Of a stretch of DNA of 24,662 nt, positions 6,141 to 15,171 are shown in pieces. Made by a program: the position numbers and the translations under genes. The stretch spans positions 1 to 24,662 of IMG/VR virus record IMGVR_UViG_3300018432_000044; one strand, given 5' to 3'. Origin of the DNA: a virus. The stretch's first letter is position 1; the number at the start of each line of letters is the position of its first letter. The notes under the pieces are model-generated. The model saw only the letters and a program-made list of their open reading frames with translations. It did not search any database and was not told the origin of the DNA.

Positions 6141-6775
6141 CGCATCTGCTCCACGTCCAAGTCGGACGTGTCCAGGATGAAGCCACCCTCCGTGTCGAAG
6201 CTCAGCTCAATACCGACGCCAGTGATCGCCCTGAGGAGACGCTGCACCTGGGCGTAACGGTCGGAGTCCGGCGCGAACGGGAGCCGGATCTCCACCGTGT
6301 TCGGATCGGCGGCGGTCGGATCGTCCACGTCATGCTCGAAGTAGTCCCAGCCCGCGCCGATCAGCTCCGTCACGGCGCGCTCCCAGGAAGCACCCGAGCC
6401 GCTGGAGCGGAAGGACCGCAGATAGGTCATCACGATCTCGCGACGCTCCTCCAGGTCAACGCCCTCGGGGGCCATGGTGATCCCGAGCGTCGCCTCCGCG
6501 ATGCTGAGCCCCTCGTGGTTGGCGAGCTGCGGAAAGATCTGCTCGATCAGCCACGTCATCCGGGCGTCCGCGAGGATCGCTTCCTTCGCGAGTGCGTAGA
6601 TGACGGCCCGGACCTCGTAGACCTCCTGGATCGCGGGCGGCAGGTAGCGCAGCCACCTCAGCGCGAGCGGCGGCCAGGAGCCGACGTCCTCGCGCCCTCC
6701 TCCCCCCTCCTCGGAGGAGAAGATGCCCGGGAACAGGTCGGGCCCCGGGTAGGTGGTCGGGCTGGGATACGGCAC
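6137..6775 (-). CDS. Baseplate protein, XkdU/DUF2313-like (P2 gpI role)
   Basis: A 212-residue protein with an aromatic, proline-rich start and a central helical part (LPPAIQEVYEVRAVIYALAKE, ANHEGLSIAEATLGI). It then has EERREIVMTYLRSFRSSGSGASW and a beta-rich end. This matches the pattern of the DUF2313 family (XkdU of PBSX), which in contractile tails sits between the J-like protein and the fibres as the wedge tip. GTG start at 6775 overlaps the TAG stop of the J-like gene by one base. Family assignment is from order and pattern, not from a search. Confidence 0.8.
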   Translation of the reverse strand: MPYPSPTTYPGPDLFPGIFSSEEGGGGREDVGSWPPLALRWLRYLPPAIQEVYEVRAVIYALAKEAILADARMTWLIEQIFPQLANHEGLSIAEATLGITMAPEGVDLEERREIVMTYLRSFRSSGSGASWERAVTELIGAGWDYFEHDVDDPTAADPNTVEIRLPFAPDSDRYAQVQRLLRAITGVGIELSFDTEGGFILDTSDLDVEQMR

Positions 6776-8157
6776 TACAGGACCGTGTCGGTGAGGAGGA
6801 GGCTGCCGATGGTCGCGACGGTCGGCGGGTCATCCGTCAGGTCGAGGTTGACGCTGGACCCGCCGATCGTTGCCGAGCCGACATCATGCACGCCCTGGAC
6901 AGTCGCGACGCGCCCCTTGATCTGCGCGATCACGACCTCCCCGCCGGGCGGGACGCTCTCCACGTAGTCCTCGACCGCGTCACGGATGTCCTGCCGGATC
7001 GCCTGGGTGGACCCGAACCCGTCCAGGCTGTAGCCCGTCTCCGTCTCCAGGGTCACGGCGAGCGTGAGCGGCTGGATCACCGCGGTGCGGACCACGACGT
7101 TCAAGCCGACGGGAGCGAGCCCGCCGCCCCGGCCGCCCTGACTGACCTCAGTGTTGGAGGTGTAGGTGCCTGTGCCGCCGGTGCAGCCCGTGAACGTCGT
7201 CGGGGTCAGCCCCGTGTAGTTGACGATCGTCGACCCGAGTCGCACCGCGCCCGCCGTCCGGAAGCCCGCGGTCGTCTGCACCGCCAGCGTCGCCTGAGGC
7301 AGGATCGCCGAGGACGTCAGGACCGTACTCGCCTTCGGCGGATCGACCTGCTGCTGGAAGCCGCGGACCGTGTCCGCGCTCACCGGGCCGTTGTCAGCCG
7401 TGAAGACCACCACGAGCACCGTGCCGGGCCCGTAGGCGAGCGGGATGATCGTGGCCTCCCCGATCCCCGGGTAGTCGCGCGCCCACGTCCGGAGAAGCTC
7501 GGCGTTCGGGGCGCCCGTGTCCTTCGAGGCGTCCAGGGTGCGGTTGCGCAGCGGGAGATCGACCTCGGCGTCCGTGCCGCCCACGATCGCGTCGATGTTC
7601 TGGACGGCGTCCACGCCGGTGACGGCGCCCTCGATGAGGGTGACGGTGTACGGACCGACGTTGTAGAAGGACCCGATGTCGACGGCGCGAACAGCGGCCG
7701 TGACAGACCCGAGCGCGCCGACGACCGCTTCGTTGATCGTCTCGAACGTCGGCGGGTCCAGCTCACCGGTTGCGGCAGCGATCACGCGGGTGCCCGGCTC
7801 GATGACGGCATCCTCGGTCCCGTAGAACTGGACGTTGCCGGTCGCGACGGTGCCCGCCTTGCGCTCCAGGCCCCTCTGCTCAGCGTGCAGGTCGAGGTAC
7901 TCGCCCCACGCCAGGCTCACGAACGCGGCAGCGACCGCCTCCGTTCCGGCGCGATCGTAGAGCCGCGCGATCTCCCGGCGGCAGCTCTCGGTGAGGGTCT
8001 GCCAGAGGCTCCCCTCTCGCACATCGACCCACTGCTCCGCGTCCAGGACGGGGTCCAGGCCCTCGTTCGCCCAGCCCCGCATCCGGGCGAGGATGGCGTC
8101 CTCGTCCTCGTTCGGGAACAGGGGGGTGAGGCTGAGGATGTCCGAAGGTGCCGCCAT
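6775..8157 (-). CDS. Baseplate J-like protein (gp47/XkdT family) with an inserted beta module
   Basis: The 460-residue protein has the J-family plan. A helical N-terminus comes first (about 1-110; YDRAGTEAVAAAFVSLAWGEYLDLHA). A beta-rich core follows (GTVATGNVQFYGTEDAVIEPGTRV, the usual G-x-V-x-F ... I-P-x-G-T motif). A C-terminal region has GLAPVGLNVVVRTAVIQPLTLAVT. J proteins form the baseplate wedge that triggers sheath contraction. Between FQQQVDPPKAS (about residue 275) and GGRGGGLAPVG (about 345) lie some 65 extra residues, including VNYTGLTPTTFTGCTGGTGT, a phage-adhesin-like beta motif. The ATG at 8157 overlaps the upstream stop (TGATG). Confidence 0.85.
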   Translation of the reverse strand: MAAPSDILSLTPLFPNEDEDAILARMRGWANEGLDPVLDAEQWVDVREGSLWQTLTESCRREIARLYDRAGTEAVAAAFVSLAWGEYLDLHAEQRGLERKAGTVATGNVQFYGTEDAVIEPGTRVIAAATGELDPPTFETINEAVVGALGSVTAAVRAVDIGSFYNVGPYTVTLIEGAVTGVDAVQNIDAIVGGTDAEVDLPLRNRTLDASKDTGAPNAELLRTWARDYPGIGEATIIPLAYGPGTVLVVVFTADNGPVSADTVRGFQQQVDPPKASTVLTSSAILPQATLAVQTTAGFRTAGAVRLGSTIVNYTGLTPTTFTGCTGGTGTYTSNTEVSQGGRGGGLAPVGLNVVVRTAVIQPLTLAVTLETETGYSLDGFGSTQAIRQDIRDAVEDYVESVPPGGEVVIAQIKGRVATVQGVHDVGSATIGGSSVNLDLTDDPPTVATIGSLLLTDTVL

Positions 8158-8693
8158 CAGATGTCTCCGATCTCCAGGATGGTCCCGGCCAGCGAAAGGA
8201 CGTCCTGCTCGTCGGTGATGACGTCTAGGGAGTCCAGCTCGATCGCGGCGCCCGCATCGACAACATGCGCCTCGAAGTTCTCCACGCTCGCGATCCGGTC
8301 GTGCACAAGTAGGGCCCGTTCGATGCGGCGCCCGAAGTCGCGGATGATCGCCGGAGTGGGGATCTGCCCGATGATCTCCTCCGGTTGCTCCACCCCGAAG
8401 TCGTCGCTGAAAACCTGGTGCGCGAAACGTGCGGAGTGCAGAGCCATCTGGCACCACTGCGCGAGCGCGTCGAGCCCAGCGACGACGACCGCGGAATCCC
8501 CGCGCCGCCGGAAGCAGCCGATGTCCCAATCCAGGAGCCATGACCGGCCGAGTGGCTCCGGCGCCTCCTGGGAGGCGCTTGCGAAGTCCGGCGCGAGAGC
8601 CGACGCCTCGGCATCCGCGAGATCGGCCTCGGGCGTCGAGGCGGGATCGTCAGCGGGTAGCAGCGTGAAGCCGAGGTCGATCGCGTCAGGCAT
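8157..8693 (-). CDS. Baseplate wedge protein, gp25-like / DUF2634 (XkdS role)
   Basis: A 178-residue protein. An acidic N-terminal stretch rich in A, E and D precedes SWLLDWDIGCFRRRGDSAVV and AQWCQMALHSARFAHQVFSDDFG. The segment IIGQIPTPAIIRDFGRRIERALLVHDRI, then a beta hairpin ending in VLSLAGTILEIGDI, is the layout of gp25/DUF2634 wedge proteins. These sit under the sheath and start its polymerisation. It stands between the XkdR-like and J-like genes, as in PBSX. The ATG at 8693 overlaps the upstream stop by eight bases. Confidence 0.8.
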   Translation of the reverse strand: MPDAIDLGFTLLPADDPASTPEADLADAEASALAPDFASASQEAPEPLGRSWLLDWDIGCFRRRGDSAVVVAGLDALAQWCQMALHSARFAHQVFSDDFGVEQPEEIIGQIPTPAIIRDFGRRIERALLVHDRIASVENFEAHVVDAGAAIELDSLDVITDEQDVLSLAGTILEIGDI

Positions 8694-8967
8694 CGTCGAG
8701 CACCTCCGTCACCACGTAGCCGTCAGCGTCCTCGCGGACCACGACCTTGTCCCCCACCGCGAGCGGGGGCACCGCACGCCGCACCGCGCGACTGACTTCC
8801 ACGTCATCGTCGTCATCGTCGAGTAGGAGATCCCCGCCCAGCTCGCGCAGCCGGAGCGGCGAGAGCTTGATGACCTCGAACCGGGCATGGCTCGACGTGG
8901 CGCGCTCGGAGTCCGAGCGGTGCATGTCGCGCAGCCGGTCGACGAGCTGGTCCCAGACGTCGGTCAC
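8686..8967 (-). CDS. Small baseplate protein, XkdR/DUF2577-like
   Basis: A 93-residue protein with a helical start (VWDQLVDRLRDMHRSDSE), then FEVIKLSPLRLRELGGDLLL and PLAVGDKVVVREDADGYVVTEVL, which look like strands of an OB-type barrel. The PLxVGDKV pattern and the slot between hub and gp25-like genes fit DUF2577. Six consecutive aspartates lie in the middle. The GTG start at 8967 overlaps the upstream stop (GTGA). Confidence in the gene is high, in the family moderate. Confidence 0.7.
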   Translation of the reverse strand: MTDVWDQLVDRLRDMHRSDSERATSSHARFEVIKLSPLRLRELGGDLLLDDDDDDVEVSRAVRRAVPPLAVGDKVVVREDADGYVVTEVLDDA

Positions 8968-9311
8968 GCGACCAGCTCCATCAGGGGCTCGATCTCGGCC
9001 TGGTAGAGCGGGGCGAGCGCCATCCACGCGCGCCGGGTGACGGCGATGTCCTGGGGGATGTCACGGACCGCGAGGAGGTAGATGACCGCCGCCCGGCGCT
9101 GATACGTGAAGCGGACCACCTCGCCGACGAGGTCCTCCAGGCCGGGGCGCACCACCCCGAACGCACCCTCCAGGACATGCGTGCGGGTGCCGTACCAGCC
9201 GAGAGTCGCGGCCTCGGTCAGCTCGCGCACCGTGCCGCCCTCGAAGGCCGCCTGCGAGTACGTCCAGGCGCGCTGGCCGTCGAGGATCTCCTGCTCGAAC
9301 TGGACGGCCAT
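8964..9311 (-). CDS. Unknown baseplate-region protein, 115 residues
   Basis: It starts MAVQFEQEILDGQRAWTYSQ and alternates beta-like and helical parts; the middle has YGTRTHVLEGAFGVVRPGLED and the end is helical. No family is recognised. It is coupled to the hub gene before it (TGATG) and to the XkdR-like gene after it (GTGA). Within the conserved baseplate order it is an extra gene between hub and XkdR-like protein, probably a hub or spike partner. Confidence 0.65.
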   Translation of the reverse strand: MAVQFEQEILDGQRAWTYSQAAFEGGTVRELTEAATLGWYGTRTHVLEGAFGVVRPGLEDLVGEVVRFTYQRRAAVIYLLAVRDIPQDIAVTRRAWMALAPLYQAEIEPLMELVA

Positions 9312-10471
9312 CAGTTCGCCCTCGCTCGACGCTCGCGCCGCTTCTTCTCGCGCAGCTCCTTCTCCTGCTCCTCCTGGTACTTCGCGAAGTGATCCGTCTC
9401 GACCAGCTCCAGGACCGTCGTGCGGGAGCCCGCGTTCATCGAGTGCGTCGCGCTCGCGACGAACATGAACGCCTCCTCGCCCTTGAAGCCCTCCTCGGGG
9501 AGATCCACGATCACCGCGTCCCCACGCCGGACGAACGGCACGAGCGGGACGGTGATCGTGATGGCCTTGCGGAGCCGGAGCTTGCGCGCAAGGTAGCGGC
9601 GGGTCTGGGAGCGAAGATCCGCGAGGTCGTCAACCACCCCGAAGTCGTGTTCGTCGTGGCTGTAGCCGAGGCGCTGGACGACGCTACTGGTAGCTGTGTA
9701 GGTCAGCTTCCGCGCACGCCTGCCCTTCCCGACACGCCCCCGGCCGGTGACGACCGTCACGGGCTTCTGGGCCCCGACGCGCTGCATGCTGTACGTCTGG
9801 ATCTGGGAGCCGAACCGATAGGCGATCCGGTTGCGCCCGTAGGGCACCACCTCGAAGCGGCCGTCCCGCATCCGGAACACGAACGCGCGACCCGTCTTGT
9901 CCGTCTCGCGCTTGTAGAGCGCCTTCGCCCAATCGAGCAAGTTGCACGCCTTCTTTGAGAGGTGCCGGATGCGGGTCTTCGTCTCCGCGATGGCGCCGAG
10001 CTGCACGCCATCCCGGCGGGCGGCCTCGCGAAGCGCGTCGTGTGGGAGCACCCCTCGCGGGTGACGCTTGTTCTTGCGCGCCAGCCGATCCTTCTTTGTG
10101 CGCCGCACGAGATCCATGTCGTCACGCAGCTCGATCGGGAGGACGGTGCCGTCCTCGATCGACGGGATCTGGACGCGCATCTGCCACAGCTCGTAGTCCT
10201 CGCCGCCCCACTGCGTACGGAGCCGCACGCGGTGGCCGCGCCCGATCGGCAGGCTCGCCGGGTTCCCCGAATCGGGGCGCCGGAGGGTGCACGTGCCCGC
10301 GAGCAGCTCGTTCTCGTCCGTCCACTCCAGGTCCTCCAGGACCGCATCGAGCGGGAGGGTGCTCGCCCCGGGCCGCACGAGCGCGACGGAGAAGACCATG
10401 TCGCCCGGCTCGAACTCGGGGGCCTTGAAGCTGTAGTAGCGTCGGAGGTCGGGCTCGTGAGTATCAGCCAT
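9311..10471 (-). CDS. Baseplate hub protein (XkdQ / gp27-gpD-like)
   Basis: A 386-residue protein starting MADTHEPDLRRYYSFKAPEF. The N-terminal ~120 residues are beta-barrel-like (VLEDLEWTDENELLAGTCTLRR is typical of the first hub domain). A long central part with helices follows (CNLLDWAKALYKRETDKTG), then a further barrel (VVVQ... VPFVRRGDAVIVDLPEEGF). The last 25 residues are highly charged (EEQEKELREKKRRERRARAN). Hub trimers join the tail tube to the spike. It lies directly after the LysM protein, as XkdQ follows XkdP. The ATG at 10471 overlaps the LysM gene's stop by eight bases. Confidence 0.8.
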   Translation of the reverse strand: MADTHEPDLRRYYSFKAPEFEPGDMVFSVALVRPGASTLPLDAVLEDLEWTDENELLAGTCTLRRPDSGNPASLPIGRGHRVRLRTQWGGEDYELWQMRVQIPSIEDGTVLPIELRDDMDLVRRTKKDRLARKNKRHPRGVLPHDALREAARRDGVQLGAIAETKTRIRHLSKKACNLLDWAKALYKRETDKTGRAFVFRMRDGRFEVVPYGRNRIAYRFGSQIQTYSMQRVGAQKPVTVVTGRGRVGKGRRARKLTYTATSSVVQRLGYSHDEHDFGVVDDLADLRSQTRRYLARKLRLRKAITITVPLVPFVRRGDAVIVDLPEEGFKGEEAFMFVASATHSMNAGSRTTVLELVETDHFAKYQEEQEKELREKKRRERRARAN

Positions 10472-11243
10472 TGCCGCTGTACTGAGGGGAGCTGCCGGAG
10501 CGCCCGCCGCTGTACTGGTTGTCGCTGACGAGATCCGGCTTCTCGGGGATCTTGATCTTCGTCTTGCCGACCCTGTAGCCGCCAACCTGGGTAAGCGGCG
10601 TGTTCTGCCCCCAGGTCGCGAGGCCGTTCGCCTGAGCGATCTGACGCCACCCGGCAAAGAAGCCGTAATACTTCTCCGACAGGGACGCCAGGGTGTCCCC
10701 CGCCCTCAGGGTGTGCGTTGTCGGGAGCTGCTTACCACGGGAGCGGCTCACGACGCTGGAGCGACGCTGGATCGCGTTGTCGCGCCACTCGACGACCGAC
10801 AGGTCCCAATAGCGGGTGCCCGCGGTGCCGGGGCGCAGCGTGCGCGTCATGGACCGCAGCGTCGCGTTCATCTCCAGCTCGGTATAGCCCGGGTCGGGAT
10901 GCACGTTCGCCTCGAAACGGAAGGGGCTACGTGAGCGCAGGATGCGGCTCAGCTCCGCCCGGATGTCAGCCTGGTCGCGCGCGGAATTCAGCCACGGCGC
11001 GCTGAAGTCGGTCGTGATGAAGGTCAGATCCAGGCGCCGCAGCCGTCGGCGGGTGACGCCCTTCCAGGCCGCGGCCTGACTGTACTCGCCGCCGGTCGCC
11101 GTGTCGTAGTCCTCGAAGGCGGCCTCCTCCCCGAAAGCGAAGTCGTCCGTGACCGCGGGCAGCGTGAGCTGCTGCGCCAGGACACCCTTGCCGGTGACCC
11201 CGCCGATGCGGGACAAGCGGACGACGAGTCCGGTGCGAGGCAC
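10464..11243 (-). CDS. LysM-containing tail protein (XkdP-like)
   Basis: A 259-residue protein. Residues about 174-235 form a LysM-type module (LRAGDTLASLSEKYYG, WRQIAQANGL, GYRVGKTKIKIPE). Residues 1-170 are beta-rich and include LDLTFITTDFSAPWL and MTRTLRPGTAGTRYWDLSVVEW. In contractile tails this protein sits at the tube end next to the hub; LysM may bind peptidoglycan or help assembly. The C-terminus is a short tail rich in S, G and Q. GTG at 11243 overlaps no base but lies one base from the tape measure stop. The frame extends upstream, but that part is within the tape measure gene. Confidence 0.85.
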   Translation of the reverse strand: MPRTGLVVRLSRIGGVTGKGVLAQQLTLPAVTDDFAFGEEAAFEDYDTATGGEYSQAAAWKGVTRRRLRRLDLTFITTDFSAPWLNSARDQADIRAELSRILRSRSPFRFEANVHPDPGYTELEMNATLRSMTRTLRPGTAGTRYWDLSVVEWRDNAIQRRSSVVSRSRGKQLPTTHTLRAGDTLASLSEKYYGFFAGWRQIAQANGLATWGQNTPLTQVGGYRVGKTKIKIPEKPDLVSDNQYSGGRSGSSPQYSGNG

Positions 11244-11244
11244 G

Positions 11245-14200
11245 TCAAGCCTCCGCCCGCTCGATCGCGGCCAGCATCCGCTTGGCGACATGATCGCCGA
11301 GCCGCTGCGCCATCGCCTCGAAGTCCTGGCCCTTGCCGACGCTCATGGTCCCGATGTTCACAGCCACCTGGACGTGATGCCCACCGCGCTTGATCTTCGA
11401 CGTGCGCCGCCGCCGAGTGACGTTGACGTCCTCGACGCCGCCTGACGGCTGGTTGTCGCCGACCCCGATGAGCTGGGGGCTGCCGTACGTGCCCCGGCCG
11501 CCCTTCCCGTACCAGTGCGGCGAGCGGGCCTGCCACGCCGCGTACGCCGCCGACGGGGAGCCGTAGCGCTCACGGATGTAGCCCAGGCCCCACTTGATCT
11601 GGGTCGCGGGATTCGTCCGCCAGTCCGGCCCGGCGCTCGCCATCTTCGAGCCCGGAAGTGACTGCGGGATCCCCGTGGCGCCGGAGGACGGGTTGAGCGC
11701 CTTCTCGTTCCAGCCGGACTCCCCTGTCCACAGCGCATTCAGCGCGGACCACTGATCCATGCCCCAGCCCGCGGCGATCATCATGCGCCGCCCGAGCGCC
11801 CGGTTGTCGCCGCCGCCACCCGTGAAGCCGGACAGCGCATCCATCGGCCCGGCGACGCCGAGGCCGCCGGTCGCGGCGTTCACCTTCATCTGGAGCCCGC
11901 GGGCGTAGGCGCGCTGCGCCCGCGTGGAGAGCGCGCCCGGGGCGCCGGGGATCTGGGAGGAGCGCTGCCGGAGGCTGATGCCGCCCGCCGCCGCCCCGGC
12001 GAGTCCGGCTGCACGAGCGCCGCCGACGCTGCCACCGGCCGGGTTGACGTCCGCGACGTGGACGTGGTCGTAGTGGTCGGCGACGACCTGGCCGGTGTAG
12101 ACGTGCGGCTGGCCGTTGTGGATCTGGCGGGCCCCGAACGGGCTGTAGATCAGCTCCTCCAGGCCGGGCCCGTAGTGCGACGCCATGTACTGCGCGAAGC
12201 GCATCATCGAGGCGGGGGGCCCGGCGATGTCGAGCGCGTGCCCGGACGCGTGGTGACTCGTGTTCCCCGAGCTGGTCACGGCACCGGGGCGCAGACCCGA
12301 CACGACATGCAGGCCCATCTCGGCGGCGATAGCGGCGTACGGGCCGAGGTTCGCGTTGGCGCCCATCAGGCCCGGGGAGCCCGGGCCGTCGCCGGTGCGG
12401 GGCGCGCGGGTGCGGCCGATGCCATCCCCGCCCCTGCCTCGACGCTGCGCGATGTCGGATCGGCCAGGCCCACGATTCAGGTTCGACGTCGGGCCCGCCG
12501 CTACGCGCATGTTCGCGGCCTCGTTCGACCGGCCGCCCGCCTCCTTCTGCCGGACGATCCGCCCCGCCTCCCGGCGCGTGAAGCCCATCGCGATGAGGGA
12601 GCCGACCGCCTCGCGCTGGATGGCGGTGAACGCGCGCGTGACCTCCTGACGGGCCTTCTCGGCGCGCGAGGACATCGCCTCGCGGATCTGCCCCCACTCC
12701 TCGCGGCTGCCCGTGAGGATCTGGCCGTTCACGATCGCGACGGACTTCCCCATCCGGCGGTATTCCGCGACGATCGCGGAACGCGTCTCGCGCGCGGTGC
12801 GGCGCATCTTCGCGTTGCCGTCATCCATCGTGGCCGTCCACTGCGCGACCCCGGCCGCGAGGCCGCGCTGGCCTTCCCGGGTGGCGTCGCGGAACGTGCT
12901 GCGGAAGTCGGTGATGAGATTCGAGCGCGCCTGGCGCATCCCGCCGCCGCGCTTCGTGCCCGCGTTCTGGCGGATCCCGAACGCCTCGATCAGGTCCGCC
13001 GCCCGGCCCCCACCGGCCGCCTCGCGCTGGCGGGCGGCGAGCGGACGCAGCTCGCGAAGGAGCGCCTGGATCTCGCGCTGGCGGGCTCCGGACGCAACAC
13101 GGTCCCCGCCGGTCGTGTACGCGCCCGCTGCGTTCTCGACGCGCCGGGTCGGGGTGCGCGCATTCAGCTCGCGCGTGAGGCGCGCGACATGCTGCGCCGC
13201 GGCGTTCGGGCCCTGCCCCGCGATGTCCCGGGCACGGTTGCTGACACGATCCCCGATCTGCTCACGGCTCGACGGCCGGGGGACGGCCCCGAGCGTCAGG
13301 CCGGACAGGACCGCCTGGAGCTTCTGGTCGAGCGGGCCCTGGGTCCCGACGAAGTCCAGGGCGCCCATCCCGAGCGCGACCGGCCAGAACGCGCGGCCAG
13401 CGCCCCGGGCCGCGTTCCCCGCGATCCCGCCCAGACGTCCGAGGCCACGCCCGCGACGACCGAGCTGCGACACGGCGCCCGCCCCGCCGGTCCCGACAAC
13501 AGCGCCGCCGATCGAGACGGCCTGAAGACGCCGGGCGCGCTCCTCGCTCAGCGTCGGGGTCGCGCCACCCCGACGCGAAAAGCGGCCCGCTGCCACACCG
13601 GCCGCCCCCGCGGCAAGGGTGCCCACGCCCCCTCCGCCGCCGCCTGCGCCCCCGCGGGCCCCACGGAAAGCCCCCAGGGCCAGCGCGCCCACGCCCGGCG
13701 TGAGGAGCCCCGCGTTGCCGAGGAGCGTGACGAACTGCGACGCCTTGTCGAGGAGCGGCACGAGCTGGTTGCCGATCCGGGCGAGCGCCCGGCCGATCTG
13801 GAACATGCCCGCCGCGATGTCGCGCGTCGAGTTGACCGCCCGATCAAAGAAGTCGCGGACCTGCTGCGGGTTGGACCGGATCAGGGCGGTCTGCCTGTCC
13901 AGGAACCGCGTGGCGCTCTCCAGGAGCCCGCCTCCCGGCTGTCGACCGGCCATCCCGACCGCGAGCACGAAGTCCGTCGCCGCGCCACCCAGACGCCCCC
14001 AGGTGCGCAGATCGTCGACCATCGCGCCGATCACCGAACGGGTGCGGCCGATGTCACGCGTGTTCGTCGCCCAGCCGCGTGTCCACTCCGCGATGAAGGC
14101 GGTCCCCTCCCGGATGAACGGGCGGGCCGCCTGCTGCACGTTGACGAAGCCCTCCGCCGCGTACTGCGCCGCGAGCCGGATGCTGCGGAGGTTCTCGTCG

Positions 14201-15171
14201 TAGATCCCGGCGGACTGCCCGAAGAACCGCTGGCCGGTGCTCCCCGTCACGAACGCCGACGCCCGGCGGCCCTCGCGGTTCGTAGCACGGAAGCCACGGG
14301 TCGCCGCCCGCCCGATCGTCGGGGCCAGTCGGGTCGCGGTGCGCGTCGCGAGACGAGCGGTCCTGACGGCACCCGCGCGCGCCGAGTTGATCCGCGGATC
14401 CGCCCGGCGGGTCCCGGCCAGCCCGAAGGTCTGCCGGAGCTGCGTCTGCTCACGCAACAGGCTCCGGGTGCCGGTCGGCGCGAGGCCAAGCTGGCGGTTG
14501 AACTCGCGCCGGGCGACCGCCGCCTCCTTCGAGGCCCGGCCATGCTCCCGGACCGCGCGGTTGACCTCCTCCTGCGCCTTGCGGACGTTGTCGAGCTGGT
14601 CACCCAGCCCCGCGGTGGCCGCTGCCATCGCGCCGATCGCGCCGAGCGCCGCACCACCGGCAGCCGCGCCGACAGCCGTCAGCCCGCCAGCGGCCGAGGC
14701 CGCGTTCGCTCCGAGCGCCACCAGGGCGCCGCCGAGCTGATTCACGGCCGGGAGCGCCAGCAGAGTCGCGCCACGAACAGCGCGAGCGTCGAACGTGAAC
14801 GGGCCCGCGTTGATCGTGCGCACCGCGGCCCGGCCCCCGCCGCCACCGCCGCCACCGCCACCGACGCGGCGATCGGAACGGCCACCACTCACGGCACCAC
14901 CGACAGCGCCACCCACTCCCCCGCCGACACGCTGGTTCGTGCCGCGCAACAGGGCGACCGTCTCACGCAGGTCGCGGTTGAGGCCCTGGATCTCGCGGCG
15001 GTACGCCCTGATCTGCGCGAGCCCCGTCGGACCGAAGGTGCGGTCGATCTGCTCCCCGAGATGCGTCAGCGTCCGGTCGGCACGCTCACCCTCCAGCCGG
15101 AAGGTGCGCAGGCTCCTGGTGGCGGGGCCCGCGCGAACTTCGAGAACGCCGGTGACGGTCCCGTCAGGCAC
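11245..15171 (-). CDS. Tape measure protein with M15-like peptidase and SLT-like lytic domains
   Basis: At 1308 residues this is the largest complete gene, in the tape measure slot after the chaperone pair. Residues 1-75 are helical, then a glycine-rich linker (about 80-112, ten consecutive G). Hydrophobic segments (about 130-190) and long basic helices follow. Two enzymatic domains lie near the C-terminus. The first is a metallopeptidase-like domain with SHHASGHALDIA (H974, H978, D981) and DHYDHVHVAD (H1036, H1038). The second is a lytic-transglycosylase-like domain with LWTGESGWNEKALN (probable catalytic E1151) and GATGIPQSLPGSKMAS. The protein sets tail length and probably helps open the wall during DNA entry. 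GTG start overlaps the chaperone extension by eight bases. Confidence 0.92.
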   Translation of the reverse strand: MPDGTVTGVLEVRAGPATRSLRTFRLEGERADRTLTHLGEQIDRTFGPTGLAQIRAYRREIQGLNRDLRETVALLRGTNQRVGGGVGGAVGGAVSGGRSDRRVGGGGGGGGGGRAAVRTINAGPFTFDARAVRGATLLALPAVNQLGGALVALGANAASAAGGLTAVGAAAGGAALGAIGAMAAATAGLGDQLDNVRKAQEEVNRAVREHGRASKEAAVARREFNRQLGLAPTGTRSLLREQTQLRQTFGLAGTRRADPRINSARAGAVRTARLATRTATRLAPTIGRAATRGFRATNREGRRASAFVTGSTGQRFFGQSAGIYDENLRSIRLAAQYAAEGFVNVQQAARPFIREGTAFIAEWTRGWATNTRDIGRTRSVIGAMVDDLRTWGRLGGAATDFVLAVGMAGRQPGGGLLESATRFLDRQTALIRSNPQQVRDFFDRAVNSTRDIAAGMFQIGRALARIGNQLVPLLDKASQFVTLLGNAGLLTPGVGALALGAFRGARGGAGGGGGGVGTLAAGAAGVAAGRFSRRGGATPTLSEERARRLQAVSIGGAVVGTGGAGAVSQLGRRGRGLGRLGGIAGNAARGAGRAFWPVALGMGALDFVGTQGPLDQKLQAVLSGLTLGAVPRPSSREQIGDRVSNRARDIAGQGPNAAAQHVARLTRELNARTPTRRVENAAGAYTTGGDRVASGARQREIQALLRELRPLAARQREAAGGGRAADLIEAFGIRQNAGTKRGGGMRQARSNLITDFRSTFRDATREGQRGLAAGVAQWTATMDDGNAKMRRTARETRSAIVAEYRRMGKSVAIVNGQILTGSREEWGQIREAMSSRAEKARQEVTRAFTAIQREAVGSLIAMGFTRREAGRIVRQKEAGGRSNEAANMRVAAGPTSNLNRGPGRSDIAQRRGRGGDGIGRTRAPRTGDGPGSPGLMGANANLGPYAAIAAEMGLHVVSGLRPGAVTSSGNTSHHASGHALDIAGPPASMMRFAQYMASHYGPGLEELIYSPFGARQIHNGQPHVYTGQVVADHYDHVHVADVNPAGGSVGGARAAGLAGAAAGGISLRQRSSQIPGAPGALSTRAQRAYARGLQMKVNAATGGLGVAGPMDALSGFTGGGGDNRALGRRMMIAAGWGMDQWSALNALWTGESGWNEKALNPSSGATGIPQSLPGSKMASAGPDWRTNPATQIKWGLGYIRERYGSPSAAYAAWQARSPHWYGKGGRGTYGSPQLIGVGDNQPSGGVEDVNVTRRRRTSKIKRGGHHVQVAVNIGTMSVGKGQDFEAMAQRLGDHVAKRMLAAIERAEA

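Noticed and set aside
5522-8826. Long plus-strand frames of 481 and 646 codons opposite the baseplate genes
   Set aside because: They are shadows of confidently assigned baseplate genes, with arginine- and aspartate-rich non-domain sequence.
14836-14875. CCGCCACCG simple repeat resembling a microsatellite
   Set aside because: It encodes the glycine-rich linker of the tape measure and needs no separate explanation.
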